Both the position numbers and the translations under genes were made by a program. Source: Phytophthora hibernalis (taxonomy: Eukaryota > Oomycota > Peronosporomycetes > Peronosporales > Peronosporaceae). Taken from it: a stretch of 64,000 nucleotides of DNA. The notes under the pieces were generated by a model. The model had not been told where the DNA came from. It did no database searches and saw only the letters and a list, made by a program, of their open reading frames with translations. The stretch lies in the NCBI GenBank assembly GCA_012656075.1, contig JAAKBF010000001.1, positions 248,001 to 312,000 on the forward strand, read 5' to 3'. How positions within the stretch are numbered: the stretch's first letter is position 1; the number at the start of each line of letters is the position of its first letter. Below are positions 11,190-22,459 of the stretch, one piece after another.

Positions 11190-11344
11190 CTAACGTGCGC
11201 GTTTCAAAAACTCAGAAAACTTTCCAAGGCCTGCCTGGCCTCACTATCAATAGCGAGACAGGCGCCACTCGATTATTGATCACCCGTATCCGACAGCACG
11301 AAGAACGAAAGTAAAGCAGCGGATAAGCGCCACAAGATTCCGTT
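11190..11344 (+). repeat. Promoter block of bZIP 3, duplicated before bZIP 4 (14850-15005)
   Basis: Words such as CGCGTTTCAAAAA, ACTATCAATAGCGAG, CACCCGTATCCGA and CAAGATTCCGTTATGAGGCG occur in the same order before both genes. Small indels lie between them. The 5' flank is more diverged than the coding 5' half. Confidence 0.75.
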
Positions 11345-13015
11345 ATGAGGCGTCCACTACCTGCCTCAGCTTCGACGAATGGCGAGCCGAAGCTGTCGAC
11401 GTTCTTGACAGCTTGGACGACGCTATGTGGACGAGTTACGTGACCTCTCACCTCAGTTTGAAGCTCCGTTCGAGTCTCCAATTGACGCTGGTAGTGAAGC
11501 TACGAGCTCAAACTTTCAAGTTAATGCTCTGAATTCGTGTTCCGGCGGTGCTGTATACGGAGACGAGCATGAATCATCAACGTCTCTAGCTGGAGGAGGT
11601 TCTAGCTTCGGTGTCGACCTCAATGCTGCTCAGTTACATTCCGTGTGGGCTGCTTCTCAAAATTTAGAGCAAACAGCATCAACTTGGCCAATTTCGCCGG
11701 CTTTGAGCTGCAGTAGTTCTGCATCGGAGACGTGGTCCGAGTCGCAACCTACAGGTAGTGCGGCCGATGTACGACGACAGAAGAATCGCGAGTGGATGCG
11801 GAGATCGAGACAAAAACAGCGACAAGAAGTCGACAACATGAAGATAACCGTCGCGAGACTGGAGCAGCAGTACGCCGAACTAAGTCTCCAGTCGTCCAAA
11901 GGTGCAGACTCGATTTCCGTCTTGGCAGTTCCTCAGATGACATCTGAGTACACTCAAGCAATGGAGTTATCAAAACGACTTGGTGCTGAGAACTTGTACC
12001 TCAAGGCAGAGATCCAGCAGCAAGCAGCGTGGAGATTAAATCTAACCCGTGTCATGCAGTCTTGTCTAGAAGTGGACGGTCCTCGATACGCACAACAGTT
12101 CCAGCAGCCAGCTCTCGGTGGAAAGAAGTTCTGCGGATGCAACTGGACCAAATGGACGCGTTCGAGGCTGCTGAGGAGTTTGGCTTCCACGCACTCACTG
12201 ATCTCGATCTGACCCAAGTGATACTCGACAACCGACGCTCTATCGCTCGAGTGCAAAGTCGTTTATTGATCCCGTCGTCCTCTGATTCGGATTTCGGAGC
12301 TCGTACTCGAAGGATGCAGACGTTCGGTTGGGACATGGTGCAACGCGTGCATGGGAACATCTTGGAGTGCGTCTTCACGAAAACGTTTTACGGTTTGAAT
12401 GTGGCCAATTTGATGCAGAAGACATGGGCGAACGACATGCGAATTGGCGAATACAAAAGTCAAAGGCGAAACCAATCGCTTGGAAGTACTGCAGGAAGTG
12501 AACCCGAACGCGTATGTTCTGTGTCGAGATGTGATGTCTCCTACCAACGATATCTCCACGTTTCGGTCTGTATTCGTGCGCTTTTTAATTGAGACGAGCA
12601 AGAAGATTCCGGTCGTGAGAGATACATCAGCGTCAACTGGTATCGATGCAAGCTCTTCTTCAATTGCGCCGCAATACGCTGAATCGGACTCGGACTTTGA
12701 AGAGGTGATGCTGGAAGCTACAGGTTACGTCCTCGGGACGCAGAGCTTTGACACAGACTACTCAAGAAATCCCCGACCAGAAGACATTCGAAACAAGGTG
12801 GCGTGGGCTCACTTGTCACTCGCGATCGAGTTCTTGAACGTGGTGAACCCTGTCACGGGTGAAGAGTACCAGCAATTGTGCTGGAGTGCACGGACAGATT
12901 ACTGCGGACCGGATCACGCACAACGAAATGCGAGCGACATGATGCAGGGCTTGCTGAGATGGGAACTGCTGGTCATTTCCCCGTTCTCAACCTCTTTTCA
13001 CTTTCGCTGGAGTGA
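11345..13015 (+). pseudogene. bZIP transcription factor, paralogue 3, mosaic and frameshifted
   Basis: The first two thirds are almost identical to bZIP 4 (15006-16656): the same start MRRPLP, the same basic region RRQKNREWMRRSRQKQRQ, and only scattered base changes to about 12400. From about 12480 the sequence instead follows bZIP 2: LEVLQ.VNPNAYVLCRDVM, TDYSRNPRPEDIRNKVAW, and the 3' flank. It is thus a chimera of two paralogues, by unequal exchange or gene conversion. Compared with the parents, single bases are missing near 11372, 11428, 12123 and 12984, and the A run near 12455 is out of frame. This leaves no continuous protein. It lies between the arms of the acyltransferase inverted repeat. 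Confidence 0.7.
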
Positions 13016-13277
13016 GCACCTCGTCGTTATTTATTATGCTGGACTATACTGATAGTGTTCAAAGGAGGCATGCTTCGTTGGTAACCCGCTTAGCATCCGC
13101 AGGAAGATTTTGCGAGTCAATACACTTAGTTATTTGCTACGGTCGTGGATTTCGTTTCGCTCCACTGCAAAACTTTGAATGTAGCCTTCGCCATAATTTA
13201 TGTACGTGGCGTATAAGTTGAAAGTTCATCGAGAGAAACACAAAACATTTTTTATGGAGGCTATCCGCAGTCAGTCA
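13016..13277. repeat. 3' flank of bZIP 3, copy of the bZIP 2 3' flank
   Basis: This DNA follows 9087-9300 closely (TATTTATTATGCTGGACTAT, GAAGATTTTGCGAGTCAATA) with some small deletions. It ends just before the right arm of the inverted repeat. Confidence 0.7.
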
Positions 13278-14517
13278 TTACGCGGCGGCACTTTTCAACA
13301 ATTGTTTGCTAATGAAAACTGCAAGACGTTGGAAATTTCGCTCAACCAAGAGATATGATGCGGTCGATAGAGCGTACACCAACACCAGTCGTGCAGTGAA
13401 CTGATCGATGCGCGGAAGCTCTTGAAGCCAAGGCGAGAAGTTCACGAAAGGGTGGAGTAAGTACATGGAGAAGCTGATCTTCCCCGTGTAGCAAAGTACA
13501 TTCCACTCCAAAGCACGCGCAATCCCCGATGGTAACAGTGCTTCTACCACAATCACGGCCGACAACGGGAGGCTGATGGAAGGTATTCGTGCATGCCGGC
13601 TAGGAAAAGGTAGCGGACAAACGACTTTGCAAAAACTCCGTGAGATGTCATGCTCGCGATGTAAGCAAGCATGATCGACTCGAAAACACGAACTACAGCG
13701 AGGTGCCACATCTTCGGTTTGAACTTCTCCTTCTTCATCCATCGGCTCAATTTCGAGTAAACCACAGCAGCAAGAGACCCTGCCACGAATACGGACAACT
13801 GAGGGCGAAACTTGTCGTGTTTCCTTCGGTCGGTATGGCCGCCGTCGTAGTATACCCAAACATACAGTGGAAGGACAACTAGCCACTTAAACTTGCTCAA
13901 TAAGCAGACTCCAACGAGGAATACCGGAATGATGAAGTAGTATGTGATCTCAATTGGAAGTGTCCAGAAGAGGTAGTATCGCTTCTCGAACGTCAAAACT
14001 TCCCACAGACTCCACTCTTTGATCTTGTAGTTTTCGAGATGGTAGTAGTGGTTGCGAGTGGCTTCAGGCATAAGCGTCAGTGCGAGCGCCACACACGCAA
14101 AAAGCGGGTAAACTCTCAAAATCCGCTTGACGAAGTAGTCGAGAAGCGTGATAAGCCATCGACGAGGACTCTCCTTGTGACTGATCATGTGGTAGACCTT
14201 GGATTCATTCAACATTGTCAGAAGAAAAGCTGACAGTACGAAAAAGCATCGACGCTGCTTGGGGCGAGTGTTGCTTCCCGTAAGTACCCAGCGTGGTGAT
14301 GAACTACCATCAAACAGGCCAAACCCCGTAAACCATTCAGAAAATCCAGCTTGACTGGTTCCTTCTTGCGATGGCACTTTTCATCCTCATGTTGGATGCT
14401 GGTACCGTCAGGATTCTCTTTGTCTCCGTCGACCGCAATGAGAATGACATCTTTTGGTTGCAAGTAGTCTGGCACGTCCTGTGTGAGTTCTTCAGTAGCG
14501 GTTGCAGGACGATGCAT
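13278..14517 (-). pseudogene. Acyltransferase-3 family, inverted second copy, two frameshifts
   Basis: Reverse-strand copy of the 9777-11063 gene, starting at ATG 14515-14517. The protein would be nearly the same, with the SVDAF, WTLPIEITYY and GKISFSMYLLHP blocks all present, but in three frames. A T run near 14243 has five instead of six bases and breaks the frame at SVDAF. A second near 13606 has four instead of five and leads to a stop after SASRCRP. The C-terminus differs (KSAAA then stop) because the repeat arm ends there. Both lesions are homopolymer contractions, so an assembly or sequencing cause is possible; otherwise it is a young pseudogene. Confidence 0.75.
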
Positions 14518-14536
14518 AGTTTTATGGAACTTGAAA
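13291..14536 (-). repeat. Long inverted repeat, right arm (1246 bp)
   Basis: Reverse complement of 9758-11005. Sequence identity stops abruptly at both ends, inside the gene's last codons on one side and about 20 bases upstream of its ATG on the other. Confidence 0.9.
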
Positions 14537-15005
14537 ACCGCGCGAGGCAATTTAATAAGTGCATTTCTCAGCAGGTTGTAGCTCCTTTCAACCCTGCCGT
14601 TGCGAAACGATTATCTCAAGAACCTAAGAAACAACGGTAGTTATCCGTACAAGCCAGAGATAAACAGTTTTCAAGGACAGCTTTCAAGGATAGACACCTC
14701 TTGAATCGATTTCAGTTTTCTCAGTCCCGAATTGAGAAGATACTTTGGGTAGATTGGGACTTGAGGACACTATTTATCGTAAAGTGAGGAGCGACAAACA
14801 TTAGTGCCCACTTCCTCGCACTGTGCGACTAAAAATCAACACATGCCAACAGCTAACCTACGCGTTTCAAAAAGGCATTAAAACTTTCCAGGGACTGGTC
14901 TCAACTATCAATAGCGAGCGAGCCAGACAAGCGGCACTCACCCGTATCCGATATCTGGGTGGGTAGCGTACGAAAAGCGAAGGTAAACAGCGGCAAGATT
15001 CCGTT
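14537..15005. other. Intergenic region before bZIP 4
   Basis: No gene is seen up to about 14850. From there the DNA is the duplicated promoter block shared with bZIP 3. Confidence 0.5.
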
Positions 15006-16656
15006 ATGAGGCGTCCACTACCCACCTCAGCATCGGACGACTGGCGAGCCGAAGCTGTCGACGTTCTTGACAGCTTGGACGACGCTATGTGGGACGAGTT
15101 ACGTGACCTCTCACCTCAGTTTGAAGCTCCGTTCGAGTCTCCAATTGACGCTGGTAGTGAAGCTACGAGCTCAAACTTTCAAGTTAATGCTCTGAATTCG
15201 TGTTCCGGCGGTGCTGTATACGGAGACGAGCATGAATCATCAACGTCTCTAGCTGGAGGAGGTTCTAGCTTCGGTGTCGACCTCAATGCTGCTCAGTTAC
15301 ATTCCGTGTGGGCTGCTTCTCAAAATTTAGAGCAAACAGCATCAACTTGGCCAATTTCGCCGGCTTTGAGCTGCAGTAGTTCTGCATCGGAGACGTGGTC
15401 CGAGTCGCAACCTACAGGTAGTGCGGCCGATGTACGACGACAGAAGAATCGCGAGTGGATGCGGAGATCGAGACAAAAACAGCGACAAGAAGTCGACAAC
15501 ATGAAGATAACCGTCGCGAGACTGGAGCAGCAGTACGCCGAACTAAGTCTCCAGTCGTCCAAAGGTGCAGACTCGATTTCCGTCTTGGCAGTTCCTCAGA
15601 TGACATCCGAGTACACTCAAGCAATGGAGTTATCAAAACGACTTGGTGCTGAGAACTTGTACCTCAAGGCAGAGATCCAGCAGCAAGCAGCGTGGAGATT
15701 AAATCTAACCCGTGTCATGCAGTCTTGTCTAGAAGTGGACGGTCCTCGATACGCACAACAGTTCCAGCAGCCAGCTCTCGGTGGGAAAGAAGTTCTGCGG
15801 ATGCAACTGGACCAAATGGACGCGTTCGAGGCTGCTGAGGAGTTTGGCTTCCACGCACTCACTGATCTCGATCTGACCCAAGTGATACTCGACAACCGAC
15901 GCTCTATCGCTCGAGTGCAAAGTCGTTTATTGATCCCGTCGTCCTCTGATTCGGATTTCGGAGCTCGTACTCGAAGGATGCAGACGTTCGGTTGGGACAT
16001 GGTGCAACGCGTACATGGTAACATCATGGAGTGCGTCTTCACGAAAACGTTTTACGGTTTGAACGTGGCCCATTTGATGCAAAAGACGTGGGCGAACGAC
16101 ATGCGACTTGGCGAATACAAAAAGTCAAAGGCGAAACCTGTCGACTGCAAGTGTTGCAACAAGTGAACCCGAACGCGTACGTCGTAGGACGGGATGTCAT
16201 GTCCCCGACGCAAGACATTTCGACTTTTCGATCGGTGTATGTACGATTTCTCATCGAGACTTTCAAGAAGATCCCCGCTTCAAAATCCACCACCGGTATA
16301 GATGCCAATGCACCTTCAACTCCTCCGCCATACGACTCGGATACTGAAGAGTTGATGTTGAAAGCTACAGGTTTTATCCTCGGATCTCAGAGTCTCGAGA
16401 CGGATTTTTCACGAAATCCTCGAAAGAGGATGTTCGCGAGAAAGTGGCGTGGGCTCGCATTGAACTTTCGATTGAGTTTTTGGACGTGGTGAACCCTGTA
16501 ACGGGTGAAACGTACCAACAATTGTGTTGGAGTGGGCGAACAAACTATTGCGGGTCGGAGCACGCCCAACGCAACGCAAGTGACATGATGCAAGGACTGC
16601 TGAGATGGGAACTGCTGGTCATTTCGCCAGCTCTGAACCTCGTGGCGATCGCGTGA
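15006..16656 (+). CDS. bZIP transcription factor, paralogue 4, two frameshifts
   Basis: The frame is open from ATG 15006 for 386 residues. It has the acidic N-terminus (DDAMWDELRDLSPQ), the basic region RRQKNREWMRRSRQKQRQ near residue 142, the zipper, LGAENLYLKAEIQ, and the first half of the C-terminal domain. A run of five A near 16120 breaks the frame (the paralogues expect a multiple of three). The domain continues in another frame (VNPNAYVVGRDVMSPTQD). It shifts again near 16424, before a frame ending WSGRTNYCG and LLVISPALNLVAIA at TGA 16654-16656. Both shifts are single-base homopolymer differences, so the gene may be intact in life. It is the parent-like partner of bZIP 3 over its first 1.4 kb. 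Confidence 0.72.
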
Positions 16657-17146
16657 GCGACAGGTTATTGTTATGAGCGAAAAGCTGAAGCCATCACAAC
16701 TTCAGTTTGAGCCTCAACTTGATGAGCTGATCCCTGAGGTATTTTACCGGTATTAACGGATGGACGAAATGTTGCCTTGCTTGGTGTACAGTGTCCGGTG
16801 CTTGCACTTGGTGAAGCAGACACCGGTTTCACATGTCAATACCGCAACCCGCCACTCACGTGAGCTCTTTATGAGGAAATTACACGAAAGCCAGCTTCAA
16901 CCCAGCTGTTCTCTGTTCTGGTGTGTGCATCCCCATGTTTATCCAGTCCAGTGCGCGGTATTGAAACGGGACCGTCTTTCCGGTACGCTAATACCGCGCA
17001 CCGTATGTGATTACCTTGGCATACTGAACTCAAGTCTCAGCTCTTTCAGTATTTACCGACCTGTAGCCGAAGACGGGACAGAAGTGAGCAGCAGTCTCAC
17101 TTGGCAACCTGCCAGCGACCTAATAAGACGCGGTTTTAAGCCTAAA
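16657..17146. other. Intergenic region between bZIP 4 and bZIP 5
   Basis: An open frame runs through this stretch into bZIP 5, but its upstream part has no family residues and is taken as 5' flank. Several ACCGGT/ACCGGTA words are present. No other gene is seen. Confidence 0.45.
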
Positions 17147-18765
17147 ATGATGCACGAACAGGCCGACTATCGCTCAGGCTCCGCTTCCACCCTGGCCACC
17201 TACGAGGACGTTGTATGGGACGAACCTCGCGACCTGCAGGACGCATCGCAGGACGCGCAGGACCGGATCAGCGGCGCCAGTCCGGTGAAAAGCCCCGATG
17301 GCTACGTGCACAGTCCAATTACTAGCGGGAGGACCCTCCTGCGGCTGAGACACGATTCGGGACGCAACTGGACGCAATCTGGGCCGCAGGTGTCGCCAGT
17401 CAGCCACTTCGACGTTCGAAAAAGCGCCAGCTACTAATACCACCAGAGCTTTAACCTGGGCTACTACTGGCTCGGAGCACATTCTGGACTGTGCACAACT
17501 GCCTAATGCAGGGGCTATGCAAGTTCGAAGACAAAAGAATCGCGACTGTATGCGACGTGCAAGACAGAGACAACGAGAGGAGCTCAAGGAAATGAAAAGC
17601 ACCGTGTCTCGCTTGGAGAAACAGTATGGGGACTTGTGTCTGCGAGCGTCCACCAGGACAGATGACGTGGCTAGGACGCAATCAACCCAAGTGGATAAAA
17701 ATTACACGCAGCTACTGGAACTGGTCAAACGTCTCGGAGCTGAGAATTTGTACCTTAAAGCTGAGATCCAGCACCAGGCGACATGGAAACTACATTTGTA
17801 CAGGATATTGGAGAGTCTTCCCGAGTTGGACGGTCCTAGATGGGCGCAACAGTTCCAACAACCTGCTTTGGGTGGATCAGAAGCTCTTAGGATGCAATTG
17901 GACCGACTGGACGACTATGAGGCAGCGCAGGTCTTTGGCTTCCACCCACTCACAGAACTCGACCTTACGCGGGTCATCCTGGACAATAATCGAGCCATGG
18001 CTCGTGTACAGAACAGACTGCTGCTCCCATCCAGTTTGGATGGAGTTGGACGGACTAGAAGGATGCAGACGTTTGGGTGGGACATTGTGCAGCGCGTGGA
18101 AGGCAGCGTCATGGAATGTGTCTTCACCAAGAAGTTTACGGGGTTAAATGTGGCAGAACTCATGCAGAAAACCTGGGCCAACGATATGCGACTCGACCGT
18201 TTCAAGAAAGTCAAGTGTGAGACGAGCCGGCGAGGTGCTGCAACAGATTAACCCCAACGCTTACGTGCTCGGTCGTGACGTGATCTCACCTACCGACGAC
18301 ATTTCAACATTCCGTTCTGTTTTCGTACGCTTCCTCATTGAAACGAGCAGGAAAATCCCCATGTCGTCCGAGTCTATGGATACACCTACGTACGTAGATG
18401 CAAGTTCGCCTTCAACGCCGCCACTTTCTCCCGGTTCCGACTCGGACTATGACGAGCCCATGCTGGAAGCCACAGGATACGTCCTCGGCACACAGAGTGT
18501 GGACGTCGATGGGTCTCATCTGCAGGAGGAATCGGACGATTGCAATGTGGCATGGGCGCATTTGTCGCTGTCGATTGAGTTTCTGAACGTGGTGAACCCC
18601 GTCACACGGGAAGAGTACCAGCAGTTGCGCTGGACAGGCCGTACCGATTACCGCGGAGAGGAGCACGCACATCGGAATGCTGCTGATACGTTGCAGGGAA
18701 TGCTGCGTTGGGAGTTGTTGACGATTGCACCGGCAGTGAACCTCGTGTCGCTGTCGTTGGACTAG
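17147..18765 (+). CDS. bZIP transcription factor, paralogue 5, two frameshifts
   Basis: Starts at ATG 17147 (MMHEQADYRS) with a short acidic N-terminus (YEDVVWDEPRDL). After a frame change near 17417, in a run of five A, it continues to the basic region RRQKNRDCMRRARQRQRE, which starts near 17520. It then has the zipper, LGAENLYLKAEIQHQATW and DGPRWAQQFQQPALGG, and the C-terminal domain (FGFHPLTELDLTRV, TFGWDIVQRVEG). A second frame change near 18231 leads to INPNAYVLGRDVISPTDD and the end LVSLSLD at TAG 18763-18765. It is closer to bZIP 2 in the basic region (Cys after NRD) than to bZIP 1, 3 and 4. Confidence 0.72.
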
Positions 18766-19056
18766 GTTGGAGTGTTTTGAGTTTAGTTTTTATCAAATGA
18801 AGCAATGTGTATTATTTCGCGCGCGTGAACAGTTGATGCCTCATTTCAGTAGCAGGACAAGTTGAAGTGCAGCAATCTCTGATGCGTGGAGGACAACCAC
18901 ACTCAAGTTCAGTCCGACGTCAACTTTCTGTCGCTTTTGATTAAAATCTCAGATCAAAACATCAGGATATTATCTTAAGTTGCCGGAAGGGTCTGGGGAA
19001 TGAATTCGTACTTAATCCGGTCTGCAAAAATCATTTGCGATCTTTTTGCAGTGCAA
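18766..19056. other. Intergenic region before the MATE gene
   Basis: No feature is seen except an in-frame upstream ATG at 19000 that could extend the MATE protein by 19 residues. Confidence 0.4.
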
Positions 19057-20663
19057 ATGGCGCGAAGAATCGCTGCAGTGCGTGACAGCGACGAGCGTTC
19101 GCCTCTGCTCAATGGCAAACAGCAACCCGAAACCTACGTGGCCATTGCCGAATTTGCACCTGAAAAAGAGCCGAATTTCGCGCAAGAGCTGCAAACTCTG
19201 CTGTCTCTCGTCTACCCAGTTGTAAGGCGAAATTTGCACAAAAATCATTTTTGCGCAAAACCTGATAATTGTTCTTGTGCAAAGGTGCTGACCACGGGCT
19301 TGGAGTTTGTTCCTGGTTTCACGTGCATCATCTTGGCGGGGCACATCGAGTCGCCCCACACGCAACAATACGTGGACGCCGCCACTTTATCCACCATGGT
19401 ACTTTTGCAGATTTTTTGCAGCAGATTTTTTTGCGCAAAACTAAATTATCTGTTGCAGTTCATGAACATCACCGCCTTCTCCATCGGTTCAGGCCTCTCC
19501 TCAGCCCTCGACACCTTATGTTCCCAGGCCTACGGCGCTGGTCGGTTGGACAGAATCGGCATCTACTTCCAAGCCGGATTTTTGGTCGTTGCAGCGTGTT
19601 TTGCGCCAATTTTCCTGCTCAACTGGTATTCGGGCCTTTTCTGTCATTTGCAGGCCAAGACCCCGAGGTGTCGAAATTAGCGCAAAACTTTTCGCGCTGG
19701 TCGATTGTAGGCGTGCCTTTTGTGTTTTTGTACAAACTTTTGCGCAAAGTGTTGCAAGCGCAAAATATCCTCAAGCCGCTCGTGGCTTTTGCAGCAATTG
19801 GCGCCATCGTTAACGCCGTCTCTGGATACCTCTTAACGTACCATACAACCATGGGGTTCGAAGGAATTGCACTCTCCAGAACCTTGGGAAATATGGTGCT
19901 TCCACTCATGTTAGTGCCGTATTTTCACTACCAGCCGCACCGATTAGCGCAATGGTGGCACGGGTGGCATTTGCGCGAAGCTTTTGCACATGTGGCTCTG
20001 TTTTTGCGTCTTGGCGTCCCTGGTTGTCTGATGATGACGTTCGAATGGGTCGCGTTTGAACTTCTGACGCTAATGGCGGGAATACTACCGAACGCCGTTG
20101 TTGCACTCAGTGCACACGCAGTGCAAGTGAACGTCAACAATATGTTGTACATGGTGTTCTGGGGCGTAGCCGTCGCTGCAAATATCCGCGTTGGGAATTG
20201 TCTGGGTGCAAATTCTCCGAAACAGGCGCAACTCGCGTGCAAAGTTGCGCAAATGTTGACTCTGTCGATTTCGGTGGTTTTTGCAGTCACGATGGTTTTG
20301 TTGCGCACAAAGATCCCCAGTCTCTTTCTCGTTGATAAGGAAGGTATGGACCGATCTGCCAGTCTTTTGGCCGTTTGGGCGCCATTCGAGCTCATTGACG
20401 GCCAAAATACCGTCTTGCAAGGCGTTTTCCGAGGGTTGGGCAAGCAGAAAGTGGCTGCTAGTGTGAGTGCCATGGCCTACTATGGTTGTGGCATTCCGAT
20501 GGCTGCGTTGTTGGGGTTTTATTTCGCTCTGGGCGTCGAGGGATTGTGGCTGGGCTTCGGCGTCGGAGTCTTCGTTTCGGTCGCTTTGTTGTTGTGGAAG
20601 TTGCTGGGGAAATGGTCGTGGAACCAACTTGCAAATGACGCGCAAAAACGAACGGAAAAGTGA
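19057..20663 (+). CDS. MATE-family multidrug/metabolite efflux transporter 1, 3 exons, one frameshift
   Basis: A MATE exporter, a 12-helix H+- or Na+-coupled antiporter. Exon 1 ends VYPV at 19221. Introns at 19222-19284 and 19399-19458 join VLTTGLEFVPGFTCIILAGH and then FMNITAFSIGSGLSSALDTL. The same two splice positions occur in the MATE genes at 45098 and 48776. Family blocks are ALDTLCSQAYGAGR, GQDPEVSKLAQNF, RKVLQAQNI, GVPGCLMMTFEW, RVGNCLGAN and GVFRGLGKQ. The frame shifts once near 19640, after NWYS. Start choice: ATG 19057 (MARRIAAV) matches the paralogues in length, while ATG 19000 is possible. Both introns carry the palindrome TTTTGCGCAAAA, and the exons are unusually rich in TTTGC/GCAAA words compared with the paralogues. 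Confidence 0.82.
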
Positions 20664-20734
20664 ATTTGGTGAGAAAGGTTGACCTTTTCACTTTCGTTTC
20701 AATAACGTTCATCAAAACGGAGTCAGGTTTGAAC

Positions 20735-20835
20735 TTCGATGAACAACTTGATTATCTCCGTACCGGATCCTTTGCTGCCTCGTCATCGTTGGTAACGCGC
20801 TGCCTCTTTACACAGTCGAGCGCGCAACCACCAAT
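20735..20835. repeat. Recurrent effector-cluster flank block, copy a
   Basis: Contains GAACAACTTGATTATCTCCG, GGATCCTTTGCTGCCTCGTC and a CAACCACCA tail. The same order of words recurs at about 22296, 23972, 26238 and 27293, always between effector copies. This copy is the first sign of the effector cluster after the MATE gene. Confidence 0.7.
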
Positions 20836-21443
20836 TGAACTTCAGGAAATTCAAAGGGTATTACACTGTATACTCTTCGCATTTAGATTTGACAGAGACT
20901 TTTTATACAAACTGAGGAACGGATGTCATCTAGTTACAAATCATAGAAGTCGGAGATGCCGGCAGGAAACTACACCCGAGCCTCACCCTTGAAAACCCTG
21001 AGAGCGGTGACACAACCCTAAGCCGAGCAAGGTGTGACTCTGCTTGGTCCTGGGTTTAAGCCCGAGTGCTGCGCACACGGATCTTTAAACCACAGGCGTT
21101 GTTTCGGCTTGCCGAGCGTGTTGAGATTCACCCCTCCTCAAATTTATAGTAGAAAAGGGCCAACAAAAAGCCCACATACAAAACTAAGTGAATCCAGTTT
21201 GTAATAATAGTCACTTTCATTTAGATTTTCTCACCCCTGTTTCGTACGCATGCTACAGATGTATTAGCTCTCACTACACCAGGAATTTACCCAACGTTTG
21301 CAGATTTGGCGGTGATGTCTACTTTAATTAATTACTGATGAATGAGTGATGATGGTCACTCCGAATCTCTCGAAATTGCACCGTACATGGAAAGTAATCG
21401 TCGGTGACTTGTCCTTGCCGATGTGTACCAAGTGCCTTTCCTC
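20836..21443. other. Intergenic DNA before the first effector
   Basis: No gene is seen. A possible stem is CCGAGCAAGGTGTGACTCTGC followed by CGGCTTGCCGAGCG near 21025-21118, but the pairing is weak. Confidence 0.4.
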
Positions 21444-21459
21444 TCACTCAACAATTTTC
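21444..21459 (+). promoter_or_regulatory. Oomycete INR+FPR core promoter, effector 1
   Basis: TCACTCA followed two bases later by AATTTTC, matching INR (YCAYTYY, one mismatch) and FPR (MWTTTNC), 45 bases before the ATG. Confidence 0.6.
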
Positions 21460-21503
21460 TCTCGAGAGGCCCCAAGTTCCAAAGCCGTGCATGAAATCTA
21501 GCA

Positions 21504-22173
21504 ATGCGTCGATGCTACATTTTACTGCTGGTTTTTGTGGGTTTCCTATCAGGTGGCGATGCTGGTTTAACGACTACATCCTCGAAACTCCTCACTGGCA
21601 ACCAAGGTGATAACGTTTCCAAGCGGATTTTGAAATCGGAGACTGCTGTAGACAAGGACGATAGTATCGACAGTGACGATGAAAGAGGCATTTTCGAGAA
21701 GATCAAAAACCTTTACGCCAAGGTGAAATCGAAAATCAAGAGCGGGAGGCCCACCAAGTTACCGCCTACAGATCTCAAGTTGCGCTTGGGTGTGGAAACG
21801 AAGTTCCTATCGCTGTACCGTGACACACCGGACTTTTGTCCAACCCCAAGTTCAAGACATGGGGCGACTACGCGGCCTCACTCTACAGAAATGACCCGGA
21901 ACAGACTGCGAAAGCAATGTTGGATACGCTGACGAAACACTACGACGAACTTACGTTGACGAGGTGGGCCCTTGAGGCTAAGAGCTCGAAAGAGATAGGA
22001 CACTATGGGAACAACCTGCTGTCGGCGCAGTTTTCAAGTTTATGGACGAAAGAGTTGATGTGCGTGGTCTCGAGAAAAAGCTGCTACCATCTACTATGCA
22101 CTATGGTGTCCAGCGGGACGAGGAGCTTCTGAAGGCGTTCCGTGACTTCATTAAGAAGGTTAAACCGGATTGA
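21504..22173 (+). CDS. RxLR-like secreted effector 1 (RILK-DDER), two frameshifts
   Basis: The protein has a signal peptide (MRRCYILLLVFVGFLSGGDAG), then RILKSET and DDER. The last Arg of the RxLR motif, thought to guide effectors into host cells, is replaced by Lys. A WY-like helical domain follows (FKTWGDYAASLYRNDPE, LTKHYDELTLTRWALEA). The frame shifts near 21835, in a T run, and again near 22031, in a TTTT run. The frame after each shift continues the family, ending FRDFIKKVKPD at TGA 22171-22173. The truncated effector copy at 25495-26103 is its closest relative. Host target unknown. Confidence 0.7.
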
Positions 22174-22295
22174 AACGCGATTGCCGGCAACTTACGCGCT
22201 TAATCCACTGCATTTTCCTGTTTGCTGGGCTCATGGGCCATCCCGGTTTGAACATGTACAGACCTCAAAGTTTGAGGTGTGAACTGTACATTCTG
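22174..22295. other. 3' flank of effector 1
   Basis: Nothing coding is seen. Confidence 0.4.
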
Positions 22296-22384
22296 CATGC
22301 CGATCAACAACTTGATTATCCCCGTGCTAGATCCTTTGACGGTCCGTCATCATTGGTACTGCACTGTACAGTGTACAGTGCAGT
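22296..22384. repeat. Recurrent effector-cluster flank block, copy b, ending in a GTACA palindrome
   Basis: GATCAACAACTTGATTATCC, then GTCATCATTGGTACTGCACT, ending in a near-perfect palindrome around 22359-22383 built from CTGTACAGTG words. Confidence 0.7.
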
Positions 22385-22459
22385 GTGAACCAGATATCTG
22401 TGTACTACGTATTAATAGTACACTGTACACTGATGATCGACCCACAAATTGAACCAGAG

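Noticed and set aside
13640..13882. Open frame on the plus strand within the right inverted-repeat arm
   Set aside because: Shadow of acyltransferase copy 2; the same shadow exists in copy 1.
16760..17146. N-terminal extension of bZIP 5
   Set aside because: Open by chance; no residues match the paralogues until ATG 17147.
21000..21120. Possible second tRNA or structured RNA
   Set aside because: Some pairing is possible, but there is no A/B box or cloverleaf.
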